22,082 bases of DNA, taken from contig CANQZF010000006.1 in NCBI GenBank assembly GCA_947628265.1, positions 1-22,082 on the forward strand, in the 5' to 3' direction. This stretch comes from an uncultured Oscillospiraceae bacterium. Its GTDB lineage: Bacteria; Bacillota; Clostridia; Oscillospirales; Oscillospiraceae. The notes under the pieces are model-generated. The model was not told the origin of the DNA. It was given only the letters and a program-made list of their open reading frames with translations, and searched no databases. Made by a program: the position numbers and the translations under genes. Positions 1 through 8,651 of the stretch are shown here, piece after piece (position 1 is the first letter of the stretch; each line of letters begins with the position of its first letter).

Positions 1-10
1 CGGGGGACTC

Positions 11-1294
11 ATGGGGGCCCTGGCCCACAGGCTCCACATGGCCCTCTGCCGGGTCTTTGAGGCGCTGAGGCTCCATAAGCTCCTGGAGGGCAGTATTTTA
101 AGACGCCAGTTTTTCTGGGTGGCCCTCACCGTGGCGGCGGCGCCGCTTTTGAAGACCATGATGGTCCTGGCCCTGGCCGCCGTGGCCACGGTCAGCGTGA
201 TCGTAAACTACGGCTGCGACCGGGAGCGGCGCGCGCCCTCCTCCCGGCTCACAAAATGGGTGGTGGCCTTCGCCGTCCTCTACGTGGGCTCCACGCTCCT
301 TTCCGTGAACCTCCGGGGCAGTCTCCCGGGCGGGATGCTGACGGCGTTCTTCGTCCTCTTCGCCCTTGCGGTGGCGGATACCCTGCGGACGCGGGAGGAC
401 ATCCTGCGGCTCATGGGCTTTATCACCCTCTCCGCCGCTGTGGTGGCCTTGATCGGCCTTGCCCAGGTGCTTTTGGGGATGGAGAGCACCCCCAAGTGGA
501 TCGACGAGGTGGACTTCTCCAACATCACCCTGCGGGTCTACTCAACCCTTGATAACCCCAACGTCCTCTCGGAGTATTTCATGCTGGCCATCCCCATCGG
601 CGTGGCCTCCGCCTACGCCTCCAGGACCGTCAACGGACGGTTGGCGGCGGGGATCGCGGTGCTGGTGGAAATTCTCTGCCTGGTGCTCACCTGGTCCCGG
701 GGCGGCTGGCTGGGGCTCCTCTTCGCGGCGGCGGTGTTCCTCGTCATCATGGACAAGCGCTTCATCGTCCTGGGGATCGTGGCGGCGGCGGCCCTGGCGC
801 TGCTGGCCCCGGAGAGCATCATCGCCCGCTTTTCCAGCATCGGAAGCCGCGCGGACAGCTCCACGAGCTTTCGGATCTACATCTGGATGGGCACCCTCGA
901 CATGCTCCGGGACTACTGGCTCACCGGATTTGGCACGGGAGTGGCGGCCTACCAGAGCGTCTACCCGCGCTACGCCTTCAACGACGTGATGGCGCCCCAC
1001 GCCCACAACCTCTTCTTGCAGATCTTCTGCGAGTGCGGCATCGCGGGGCTTCTGGTGCTCCTGGGAACCTTCATCTCGGCGGTGCGGGAGCTGGGCCGGG
1101 CCGTCACCGGCGCTTTGGACAAAAAGGAGAAGGTCTGCGGCGCGGCGCTCCTGGCGTCCCTGGCGGGCTTCGCCGTCCAGAGCATGACCGACCACTCCTT
1201 CTATAATTACCGGGTGGCGCTGATGTTCTGGGTGGTCATCGGCATATGCGCCGCCCTTGGGCGGACCGTCCGGGAGAGGGAGGCCGCGAAATGA
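11..1294 (+). CDS. O-antigen ligase / Wzy-family polytopic membrane protein (5' end probably cut by window edge)
   Basis: The 427 residues read here form about ten hydrophobic membrane segments. A loop around residues 275-340 contains the pattern typical of the Wzy_C/O-antigen ligase family (a conserved Arg in SSTSFRIYIW, then FGTGVAAYQSVYP and APHAHNLFLQIFCECG). Known members transfer or polymerise lipid-linked glycans on the outer face of the membrane, so this one probably acts on a cell-wall polysaccharide. The reading frame stays open to base 2, and there is too little sequence before the ATG at 11 to judge a ribosome binding site, so the true start may lie upstream. The stop overlaps the start of the next gene (ATGA), which indicates translational coupling in a polysaccharide operon. 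The family call is firm; ligase versus polymerase cannot be decided. Confidence 0.85.
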   Translation: MGALAHRLHMALCRVFEALRLHKLLEGSILRRQFFWVALTVAAAPLLKTMMVLALAAVATVSVIVNYGCDRERRAPSSRLTKWVVAFAVLYVGSTLLSVNLRGSLPGGMLTAFFVLFALAVADTLRTREDILRLMGFITLSAAVVALIGLAQVLLGMESTPKWIDEVDFSNITLRVYSTLDNPNVLSEYFMLAIPIGVASAYASRTVNGRLAAGIAVLVEILCLVLTWSRGGWLGLLFAAAVFLVIMDKRFIVLGIVAAAALALLAPESIIARFSSIGSRADSSTSFRIYIWMGTLDMLRDYWLTGFGTGVAAYQSVYPRYAFNDVMAPHAHNLFLQIFCECGIAGLLVLLGTFISAVRELGRAVTGALDKKEKVCGAALLASLAGFAVQSMTDHSFYNYRVALMFWVVIGICAALGRTVREREAAK

Positions 1295-2415
1295 TCAAGG
1301 TACTCAACATCATCAGCGACACCAACATCGGCGGCGCGGGCCGGACCATCATAAACTACCTCAAGTACGCCGACCGCTCCCGCTTTGACATCGCCGTGGC
1401 CATGCCAAAAGGCTCGGAGCTGGCGCCCCCCGTCCGGGCGCTGGGCGTCCGGGTCTATGAGGTGGACGGCATCGCCGACAAGTCCTTCGACCCCGGGGCC
1501 ATCCGGGAGCTCAAGGCGGTCATCCGCCGGGAAAAACCGGACATCGTCCACACCCACGGGGCCCTCTCGGGCCGCATCGCCGGAAGGCAGTGCGGGGCGA
1601 AGGTCATTTACACCCGCCATTCCGCCTTCCCCGTGAAGGCGTATATGAAGCGCTTCCCCGGGCGATTTCTCAATAAGCTGATAAACGAGCACTACGCCGA
1701 CAGGATCATCGCCATCTCCCCGGCGGCGGCGGAGAACCTGACGGACGCCGGGATCGACAAAAGCTACATTGAGATCATGATGAACGGCGTGGAGCCCGTG
1801 GAGGGCAAGAGCCTGGAGGAGCGGGCAAAGCTCCGGCGCGGCCTTGGGCTCGTCCCCGGGGACTTCGTCATGGGCATCATGGCGCGCATCGAGGACTACA
1901 AGGGCCACGAGGACATCCTCCGGGCCATGAAGCTCCTTTTGCCGGACCACCCGGAGCTGAAGCTCCTCATCGCCGGCACCGGGGGCTATGAGGAGAACGT
2001 CCGAAAAACCTGCCATGAGCTTAACTTAGACAAAAACGTGGTCTTTATGGGGTTCGTCTCCGACATAGCGGGGGTGCTGAGCGTGCTGGATCTCCAGCTC
2101 AACGCCTCCTGGGGGACGGAGGCCTCAAGCCTTGCGATGCTGGAGGGGTTCAGCCTCTCGGTGCCGGCGGTGGCGTCGGACTACGGCGGCAACCCCTGGC
2201 AGGTGGAGGACGGCGTCAACGGCCTTCTCTTCCCCACCCGGGATGTGGAGGCCCTGGCGGACAGGATAAGGAGACTCTGCGAGGACCGGGCGGAGCTTCA
2301 GCGGCTCAGCCTGGGCGCGGGGCGGGTCTACCGGGAGAGATTTACCGGTGAGCGCTTCGCCCGGAGGCTGGAGGAGATCTACACAGCGACAGTGGAGGCA
2401 GGACATGGAAAATAA
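1291..2415 (+). CDS. GT4-family glycosyltransferase
   Basis: A 374-residue GT-B fold retaining glycosyltransferase, expected in the cytoplasm or at the inner membrane face, moving a sugar from an activated donor to a growing glycan. The N-terminus has the acceptor-side signature NIGGAGRTIINYL (residues 11-23) and PDIVHTHG. The C-terminal half has GIMARIEDYKGHEDILRA and the donor-site EX7E motif, with Glu277 and Glu285 in TEASSLAMLEG. I chose the ATG at 1291, which overlaps the previous stop as ATGA and gives a normal family length, over an upstream in-frame ATG at 1246 inside the preceding gene. The next gene starts 11 bases before this stop. Sugar specificity cannot be read from the sequence. 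Confidence 0.9.
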   Translation: MIKVLNIISDTNIGGAGRTIINYLKYADRSRFDIAVAMPKGSELAPPVRALGVRVYEVDGIADKSFDPGAIRELKAVIRREKPDIVHTHGALSGRIAGRQCGAKVIYTRHSAFPVKAYMKRFPGRFLNKLINEHYADRIIAISPAAAENLTDAGIDKSYIEIMMNGVEPVEGKSLEERAKLRRGLGLVPGDFVMGIMARIEDYKGHEDILRAMKLLLPDHPELKLLIAGTGGYEENVRKTCHELNLDKNVVFMGFVSDIAGVLSVLDLQLNASWGTEASSLAMLEGFSLSVPAVASDYGGNPWQVEDGVNGLLFPTRDVEALADRIRRLCEDRAELQRLSLGAGRVYRERFTGERFARRLEEIYTATVEAGHGK

Positions 2416-2911
2416 AAAACACAGTCTTTTCAACGTATTCGACCTGGTGCTCATCGGCATCGCCCTTGTTTTGGCGGCGATTTTGGTGATCGCCCGCTTC
2501 GCCGGCCCCCGGGACACGGCACAGCCCGACGGCCCCGCCGGCATCGAGAGCGGCAAGGTCACCTACACCGTGGAGTTCACCCTGGACGAGGCGGAGCGGG
2601 ACACCATCCGCGTGGGGGACCGGGTGACGGACAAGGTCAAGCACTATAACCTGGGGACGGTCAGCGCCGTGGAGATCGCGGAGGCCACCCGCTCCGTGCC
2701 GGATCTGGAGGCCGAAAAGGTGGTCAGCGCCGTCATCCCCGGTATGATCGCGATGCGTGTCACCGTCACCGCCAACGCCACCGTCTCGAACAAGGGCACC
2801 ATGGTGGACGGGGGCTACCCCCTCTACCTGGGGGTCAGCGTCAACGCGGTGTTCCCGGGTATCAACGCCGTCGGCTCGGTGATCGCTATTGAAAGGGGGC
2901 AGGCCCAATGA
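2405..2911 (+). CDS. DUF4330 family membrane-anchored protein (first of a tandem pair)
   Basis: This 168-residue protein has one N-terminal membrane helix (about residues 12-31, FDLVLIGIALVLAAILVIARF) followed by an exported beta-rich domain. It resembles DUF4330, a family of unknown function that often sits beside glycosyltransferase and pyruvyltransferase genes in Clostridia. The ATG at 2405 overlaps the upstream gene by 11 bases and follows a GGCAGGA ribosome binding site. A longer frame opening at 2348 lies wholly inside the glycosyltransferase and is rejected. The product and the next protein share layout: a short basic N-terminus, one helix, a domain with two IRVGD/IQPGD-like turns, and a C-terminal VNAV/VNTVG segment. 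They are probably paralogues and may form a membrane complex serving polymer export, which is inference from context. Confidence 0.8.
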   Translation: MENKKHSLFNVFDLVLIGIALVLAAILVIARFAGPRDTAQPDGPAGIESGKVTYTVEFTLDEAERDTIRVGDRVTDKVKHYNLGTVSAVEIAEATRSVPDLEAEKVVSAVIPGMIAMRVTVTANATVSNKGTMVDGGYPLYLGVSVNAVFPGINAVGSVIAIERGQAQ

Positions 2912-3441
2912 AAAAAAGACCCTTATTCGACGCCGAGGGCCGGATCTTCGGCCTCATAAGCGTGGTGGACATCCTGGCGGTGCTGGTGGTACTGGCGCTG
3001 GCGGTGATGCTCATCGGCCGGTTCACCTCCGCGCCCACCTCCCACTACGGCAATACCGACGGCCAGGGCAGCTCCAACAACGCCAAAATGACCTGCGAGC
3101 TCCGGCTCTCCGGCGTCCGGAAGTCCACCATCGACGCCATCCAGCCCGGGGACGTGCTCCACGACCCGGAGACCGGGAACGTCCTGGGGACGGTGACCGC
3201 AGTGCGCCAGGAGCCCTATTTCCAGCTGGTGGAGACTTATGACGGCCGCGTGCTGGAGCTGGAGACCGAGGACTATATCGTGCTCTACCTCACCCTGGAG
3301 GGCACGGGCACGGTGGTGGACGGCCACTGCTACCTCAGCGGGGCGGCGGAGCTGGTGCACAACGCCGGTCTCAGCTTCGTGACGCCCTACGTCAACACCG
3401 TGGGAACGCTGGTGTCCTTCTCCTATGAGGTGGGCGCATGA
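2908..3441 (+). CDS. DUF4330 family membrane-anchored protein (second of a tandem pair)
   Basis: A 177-residue protein with a basic N-terminus (MKKRPLFDAEGRIFG), one membrane helix at about residues 17-40, and an exported domain that resembles the preceding protein. The start overlaps the previous stop as ATGA, and the stop is overlapped in turn by the next start, so the whole block is translationally coupled. The motif IQPGDVLHDPETGNVLGTV resembles the IRVGDRVTDKVKHYNLGTV segment of its neighbour, which supports a tandem duplication. Function is unknown. Its position between two glycosyltransferases and directly before a pyruvyltransferase fusion suggests a part in building or exporting the same cell-wall polymer. 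Confidence 0.8.
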   Translation: MKKRPLFDAEGRIFGLISVVDILAVLVVLALAVMLIGRFTSAPTSHYGNTDGQGSSNNAKMTCELRLSGVRKSTIDAIQPGDVLHDPETGNVLGTVTAVRQEPYFQLVETYDGRVLELETEDYIVLYLTLEGTGTVVDGHCYLSGAAELVHNAGLSFVTPYVNTVGTLVSFSYEVGA

Positions 3442-5633
3442 AGATACTGATGGCCGCCATGGGCCTGGAGATCGGCGGCGCGGAGACCCACATCGTGGAG
3501 CTGACGCGGGAGCTTTTGCGGCGGGGCCACGAGGTGACCGTCGCCTCCAACGGCGGGGTCTATGAGGAGGACATCGTAAAAGCCGGGGCGCGCCATGTGA
3601 AGGTCCCCATGCACAAGCGAAACCCCTTCCTCATGGCAAAGTCCCTCTTCCTCCTCTGGCGGCTCATTCGGAAAGAGCGCCCGGACGTGGTCCACGCCCA
3701 CGCCAGAATACCCGCCTTTTTGTGTGGAATACTGAAAAAGTTCATGGATTTCCCCTTCGTCACCACGGCCCACTGGGTGTTTTCCACCGACGGGGCCCTC
3801 CGGAGCCTCACCAACTGGGGGGACCGGACCGTCGCCGTGTCGGAGGACATCAAAAAATACCTGATGGACAGCTACGGCGTGCCGGAGGCGCGCATTTCCG
3901 TCACCGTCAACGGCATCGACACGGAGAAGTTCTCCCCGGAGCTTACGGGAGAGGCGTTCCGGGCCGAGCAGAACATCCCGGCGGACGCCCCGGTGGTGGT
4001 ACACGTCAGCCGCCTGGACGAGAGCCGCGCCGACGCCGCCGCCGGCCTTGTGCGTATCTCCCAGAGGCTATCGAGCCGCGTGCCCGGCGTGGTCATCGTC
4101 ATCGTGGGCGACGGCGGGAAGCTGGAGGAGCTTCGCGCCCGGGCGGAGGAGGCGAACCTGAAGATCGGCCGCCGGTGCGTGATCCTCACCGGCTCCAGAA
4201 CGGATATAAACAACGTCTGCGCCGCCGCAGACGCCTTTGTGGGCGTGTCCCGGGCGGCGCTGGAGGCCATGGCCTGCGGAAAGCTCTGCGTGCTGGCGGG
4301 CAACGAGGGCTGTATGGGCCTTTTTGACGAGGACAAGCTGGAAAAGTGCAAGGCGGAGAACTTCTGCTGCCGGGGCGGGGCGAAGCTCACGGACGATGCG
4401 CTTTTAGACGACGTCACCACCGCCCTCACCCTGCCCTTGGAGGAGACGGAGCGCCTCGCTCAGGTCTCCCGCCGGGTGGCGGTGGAGGAGTACAGCGTCT
4501 CCCGGATGGCGGAGGACGCCCTGGCGGCCTACGCGGCAGTCCAGCCCGGGGACCGGGTGGTCCTCAGCGGCTATTACGGCTTCCACAACGCCGGGGACGA
4601 GGCGATCTTAGGGGAGCTGGTGGGCAGCGTCCGGCGGCTCTCCCCGGGCGCCGAGATCACCGTCCTCTCCAAGGACCCCAAGGGGACCGCCGCGGCCCAC
4701 GGATGCCGCGCCATTCCCCGGTTCTCCCCCTTTAAGATCCTCCGGGCCGTGTGCCGGTGCGAGCTTCTCATCTCCGGCGGCGGGAGCCTCTTTCAGGACA
4801 GCACCTCCACCCGGTCCCTCCTTTACTACACCGGCATCCTGGCCCTGGCCCAGAAGCTCGGGAAGCGCACATACCTCTACGCCAACGGCGTGGGGCCCGT
4901 GACCCGGGAGTCCAACCGCCGCCTGGTCCGCCGGGTGGTGGAGGCCGCCGACGCCGTGACCCTCCGGGACCCCGACTCCCTGGAGGAGCTGCGCCGGATG
5001 GGGTGTGAGCGGGAGGACATACTTGTCACCGCCGACCCCGTGTTCAACCTGCCCCTGCCCGACCCCAAGAGGGCCCGGGAGATTTTGGACGGGGCCGGCG
5101 TGGACGGGCCCTACGTGGTGGCGTCCCTGCGGCCCTGCGACGTGCCGGAGGGGTATTTTGAGAATTTGGCGAAGGCCCTGGACCTCATCGCCCAAAAATA
5201 TAAGGTGCGGGTGGTGTTCGTCGCCATGCAGCCCAAGCGCGACGAACCAGTGAGCTGGGATGTCTCCGACATGATGGAGACGGACGCCACGGTGCTCTCC
5301 GGGGACTTCACGCCCCAGGAGCTCATGGGCGTCATCGGAAGGGCCCAGGCGGTGCTGAGTATGCGCCTCCACGCCCTCATCTTCGCCGCCCGGACCGCCA
5401 CGCCCGCCCTGGGCTTCGTGTACGACCCCAAGGTGGCCAGCTACCTTGCGCTCCTCCACCAGCCCTCCGCCGGGAGCGGGGACATGGACAGCGGCGCGGT
5501 GGCCAACGCCGTAGGCGTCATCCTGGACCACCGGGAGGAGCTCTCCGCCCGGCTGGAGGAGACCTGCCGGGACCTGACCCGGGCCGCCGCCGAAAACGAC
5601 GTGATCCTCAAAGCGCTCCTGGACGTTAAATGA
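3438..5633 (+). CDS. csaB: Bifunctional GT4 glycosyltransferase - CsaB-type polysaccharide pyruvyltransferase
   Basis: A 731-residue fusion. Residues 1 to about 368 are a GT4 domain: GLEIGGAETHIVELTREL at the N-terminus, PDVVHAHARIPAF, then VVHVSRLDESR and ALEAMACGK. Residues from about 372 on are a polysaccharide pyruvyltransferase of the CsaB type, opening with VVLSGYYGFHNAGDEAIL (GYYGF from residue 378), then LLISGGGSLFQD, and ending with the conserved SMRLHALIFAART block (Met642). CsaB enzymes add a ketal-linked pyruvate from phosphoenolpyruvate to the secondary cell-wall polymer, creating the ligand for SLH domains. The SLH protein encoded at 17176-20940 is a candidate client. The first Glu of the GT4 EX7E motif is replaced in VGVSRAALEAM, so that half may be altered. 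The start overlaps the previous stop as ATGA. Confidence 0.88.
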   Translation: MKILMAAMGLEIGGAETHIVELTRELLRRGHEVTVASNGGVYEEDIVKAGARHVKVPMHKRNPFLMAKSLFLLWRLIRKERPDVVHAHARIPAFLCGILKKFMDFPFVTTAHWVFSTDGALRSLTNWGDRTVAVSEDIKKYLMDSYGVPEARISVTVNGIDTEKFSPELTGEAFRAEQNIPADAPVVVHVSRLDESRADAAAGLVRISQRLSSRVPGVVIVIVGDGGKLEELRARAEEANLKIGRRCVILTGSRTDINNVCAAADAFVGVSRAALEAMACGKLCVLAGNEGCMGLFDEDKLEKCKAENFCCRGGAKLTDDALLDDVTTALTLPLEETERLAQVSRRVAVEEYSVSRMAEDALAAYAAVQPGDRVVLSGYYGFHNAGDEAILGELVGSVRRLSPGAEITVLSKDPKGTAAAHGCRAIPRFSPFKILRAVCRCELLISGGGSLFQDSTSTRSLLYYTGILALAQKLGKRTYLYANGVGPVTRESNRRLVRRVVEAADAVTLRDPDSLEELRRMGCEREDILVTADPVFNLPLPDPKRAREILDGAGVDGPYVVASLRPCDVPEGYFENLAKALDLIAQKYKVRVVFVAMQPKRDEPVSWDVSDMMETDATVLSGDFTPQELMGVIGRAQAVLSMRLHALIFAARTATPALGFVYDPKVASYLALLHQPSAGSGDMDSGAVANAVGVILDHREELSARLEETCRDLTRAAAENDVILKALLDVK

Positions 5634-5686
5634 GCTTCCGGGGGACTCCCCAAAACATAAAAAAGACTTGTGAAAGGACAATGAAC

Positions 5687-8581
5687 ATGGAACTTGAAAA
5701 AGGCACCACCCTTCACGGCTTCACCGTCCGCTACTCCCAGCCCCTGCCGGAGCTGAAGGCCACGCTCTACCGCATGGAATACGTCAAAAACGGCGCGGAC
5801 CTGGTGTGGCTGGACCGGCCCGACGACAACAAGACCTTCTCCATCGCCTTTAAGACCATCCCCTCCGACCACACGGGCGTTTTCCACATCCTGGAGCACT
5901 CCGTGCTGTGCGGGAGCCGCAAATACCCGGTGCGGGAGCCCTTCGTGGAGCTTCTGAAGTCCTCCCTCCAGACCTTCCTCAACGCCATGACCTTCCCGGA
6001 CAAGACCATGTACCCCGTGGCCAGCCGCAACGACCGGGACTTCCTCAATCTGGTGGACGTGTACATGGACGCCGTTTTGCATCCCCTGTCCGCCGAGAGC
6101 CCCCTGGGCTTTAAGCAGGAGGGCTGGCACTACGAGCTGGACGCCCCCGACGGGGAGCTTGTCCGCAACGGCGTGGTCTACAACGAGATGAAGGGCGCCT
6201 ACGTGGACCCCAACTCCGTCCTGGGCTTTGAGCTGGGCCTGAGGCTCTACCCGGACAACTGCTACCGCTTCGAGTCCGGCGGACACCCGGACCACATCCC
6301 GGAGCTGACGTACGAGAAGTACCTTGAAAACCACAGGAGATTTTATCACCCCTCCAACGCCTACATCTTCCTGGACGGCGAGGTGGATCTGGACGCGGTG
6401 CTCTCCAAGCTCGACTCCTTCCTTCGCGAATATGACCGCATCGACGTGGACGCGGACATCCCCTTCCAGAAGCCCGTGAACGCCGGGGAGACCACGGCCT
6501 ATTACGAGATCGGCCCCGAGGACGACGGCTCCGACAAGGTCCTGGTGGGCCAGGGCTGGGTCTACGGGCAGTACGACAAGCCGGAGCTCAGCTTCGCCGC
6601 CTCCATCCTGGCCCAGGCCCTGTGCGGGACCAACGAGTCGCCCCTCATGAAGGCCATTCTGGACGCGGGACTTGCCCAGGACGTGAGCCTTTATAACGTG
6701 GACGGGACCTTGCAGCACAGCCTGAACCTCACCGTCCAGAACACCTCGGCGGAGAAGAAGGACGAGCTTTTAAGGACCGTCCGGCAGGTGCTGGAGGAGC
6801 AGTCCCGGGGCCTCGACCACCAGCAGCTCCACGCCATCCTCAACCAGGTGGAGTTTGCCAACCGCGAGAAGGACTTCGGGCGTATGCCCCGGGGCCTTGT
6901 GTTCGCCATGATCAGCCTTGAGAGCTGGCTCTACGGCGGCGACCCTGCCCAAAATCTGGATAACACCCAGATCTTCAAGTCCCTGCGGGCCAAGATCGAC
7001 GAGGGCTGGTTTGAGAATTTCCTGCGTGAGATCACCCTCGATAACCCCCACACCGCCACCGTGGTGCTGCTGCCCTCCAAGACCCTGGGGGAGGAGAAGC
7101 GGGCCCGGGACGCCAAGGAGCTTGCCGCCATCAAGGCCGGCTGGGACGAGAAGAAGATCGGGGAGGTCATGGACGAGTTTAATGAGCTCCGCCGCCACCA
7201 GAGCGAGGCCGACACCCCGGAGGACCTGGCTACCCTGCCCATCCTGGACCTCAAGGACATCCCGGAGAAGATGGAAACTCTTCCCTACGCCGCCCGCCCC
7301 TTTGAGGGGACGACCCTCCTCACCCAGGACGTGGAGACTGGCGGCATCACGTACCTCAGCCTCCATTTCGCCGCCGATGACCTCTCTATGGAGGAGCTGA
7401 CCGCCCTCCCGACGCTGTGCTCCCTCATCGGAACGCTGAGCACCGCCAACCACACGGGCCTTGAGATCAGCGGCCTCATCCGGGAGAAGCTGGGGCGCGC
7501 CGCGGTCACGCCCAACGTGTACTTCCGCCCCTCCGACGGACGGGTCCTGCCCACGGTGGAGGTCTCCGCTGCGCTGCTGCCCCACCGGAAGGCGGACGCT
7601 TTGGAGCTCCTCCGGGAGCTGCTGCTCACCACCAGCTACGCCGACTCCGCCGCCGTCTACAACAACCTCCGCCAGTCCCGGATCGGCGCGGAGCAGACGG
7701 CCATGAACGCCGGCAACGCCTTCGCCTATGTCCGCGCCTCCGCCGGACTTTCGGCCCATGCCGCCGTGGCCGACGCCCTTCGGGGCATCACACAGCTCCG
7801 GTGGCTCCAGCGGGTGGAGAAGGACTTCGAGGGCGCGGGCCTGTGCGATAAGCTGGCCGCCCTGGCCGCCAAGCTCTTCATCCGGGAGCGGGTGACCCTC
7901 TCCGTCACCGGCGGCGTGGACGAGAAGTGGCTCTCCGACATCCTGAACGCCCTCCCCCACGGCGCGGTGGGCGAGCGCGTGAAGTACGCCCCCGTGGAGC
8001 GGGAGAGCGAGGGCTTCTCCATCCCCGCCGGCATCGGCTTTGCCGCCACCGCCGCCCGCCTACCCGACGTGGGCGTGGAATTTGACGGCAGCATGAGCGT
8101 GGCCGCCAAGCTCCTGGGGCTCGACTACCTCTGGAACAACGTGCGCGTCAAGGGCGGCGCTTACGGCGTCAACATGGGCGTGGACGACATGGGCTCCGTG
8201 AGCTTCACCTCCTACCGGGACCCCCAGTGCGGCGGGACGCTGGACATCTTCGCCGGCGCCGGTCAGGTCCTCCGGGACTTCGCGGACTCCGGAGAGGCCC
8301 TGGACAAATATATCATCTCCACCATCGGCTCCATGGAGCCGGTGATGACCCCGCGCCAGGAGGCCGCCCGCGCCGCCGCCCTCTACTTCACCGGCCGCAC
8401 CCAGGAGTCCCTCCAGCAGGTGAGAAGTGAGGTCCTGCGCACAGACCGCGCCGCCCTGCGCGCCTTCGGCGACACTCTGGATAAGCTCCTCCCCGTCACC
8501 CAAACCTGCGTCATCGCCGGCCAGCCCATCCTGGACGCCTGCGGCTCCAAGCTCCGGAGCGTGGAACCGATACAGAAGTAA
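5687..8581 (+). CDS. M16C-family zinc metallopeptidase (PreP/insulinase-like)
   Basis: A 964-residue protein of the usual length for single-chain M16C peptidases. The inverted zinc motif HILEH is at residues 67-71, and the third zinc ligand is expected at Glu167 in VVYNEMKGAY. The M16C-associated central region follows, then a second, non-catalytic M16 half ending near residue 950. Members fold into a closed chamber and degrade short or unstructured peptides. No signal peptide is seen, so the enzyme is probably cytoplasmic. An ATG at 5630 overlaps the previous stop as ATGA, but the extra residues look like leader sequence. A GAAAGGA site lies 8 bases before 5687 and only 2 before 5681, so 5687 is preferred. 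The gene closes the polysaccharide operon, and its link to that pathway is unclear. Confidence 0.9.
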   Translation: MELEKGTTLHGFTVRYSQPLPELKATLYRMEYVKNGADLVWLDRPDDNKTFSIAFKTIPSDHTGVFHILEHSVLCGSRKYPVREPFVELLKSSLQTFLNAMTFPDKTMYPVASRNDRDFLNLVDVYMDAVLHPLSAESPLGFKQEGWHYELDAPDGELVRNGVVYNEMKGAYVDPNSVLGFELGLRLYPDNCYRFESGGHPDHIPELTYEKYLENHRRFYHPSNAYIFLDGEVDLDAVLSKLDSFLREYDRIDVDADIPFQKPVNAGETTAYYEIGPEDDGSDKVLVGQGWVYGQYDKPELSFAASILAQALCGTNESPLMKAILDAGLAQDVSLYNVDGTLQHSLNLTVQNTSAEKKDELLRTVRQVLEEQSRGLDHQQLHAILNQVEFANREKDFGRMPRGLVFAMISLESWLYGGDPAQNLDNTQIFKSLRAKIDEGWFENFLREITLDNPHTATVVLLPSKTLGEEKRARDAKELAAIKAGWDEKKIGEVMDEFNELRRHQSEADTPEDLATLPILDLKDIPEKMETLPYAARPFEGTTLLTQDVETGGITYLSLHFAADDLSMEELTALPTLCSLIGTLSTANHTGLEISGLIREKLGRAAVTPNVYFRPSDGRVLPTVEVSAALLPHRKADALELLRELLLTTSYADSAAVYNNLRQSRIGAEQTAMNAGNAFAYVRASAGLSAHAAVADALRGITQLRWLQRVEKDFEGAGLCDKLAALAAKLFIRERVTLSVTGGVDEKWLSDILNALPHGAVGERVKYAPVERESEGFSIPAGIGFAATAARLPDVGVEFDGSMSVAAKLLGLDYLWNNVRVKGGAYGVNMGVDDMGSVSFTSYRDPQCGGTLDIFAGAGQVLRDFADSGEALDKYIISTIGSMEPVMTPRQEAARAAALYFTGRTQESLQQVRSEVLRTDRAALRAFGDTLDKLLPVTQTCVIAGQPILDACGSKLRSVEPIQK

Positions 8582-8602
8582 GGCAAAGAATATAGGAAAA
8601 AG

Positions 8603-8632
8603 GCCATGGACCCAAGGGTCCATGGCTTTTTT
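8603..8632. terminator. Bidirectional rho-independent terminator
   Basis: GCCATGGACCC (8603-8613) pairs perfectly with GGGTCCATGGC (8616-8626). Six T follow on the + strand (8627-8632), and a run of A precedes the stem, giving a T-run on the - strand. It lies 21 bases after the M16 peptidase stop and 20 bases before the end of the convergent SLOG gene, so it can serve both. Confidence 0.92.
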
Positions 8633-8651
8633 CGCGGGGGTGGCGCCCCGC

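Noticed and set aside
1207..2016. Long reverse-strand frames opposite genes (for example here, 10542-13106 and 15893-17131)
   Set aside because: They mirror well-supported genes in GC-rich DNA, have Val/His/Gly/Asp-heavy products without domains, and lack ribosome binding sites.
5630..5686. Longer N-terminus for the M16 peptidase starting at the ATGA overlap
   Set aside because: The extra residues look unlike the family, there is no ribosome binding site for that ATG, and a GAAAGGA site precedes 5687 at a good distance.
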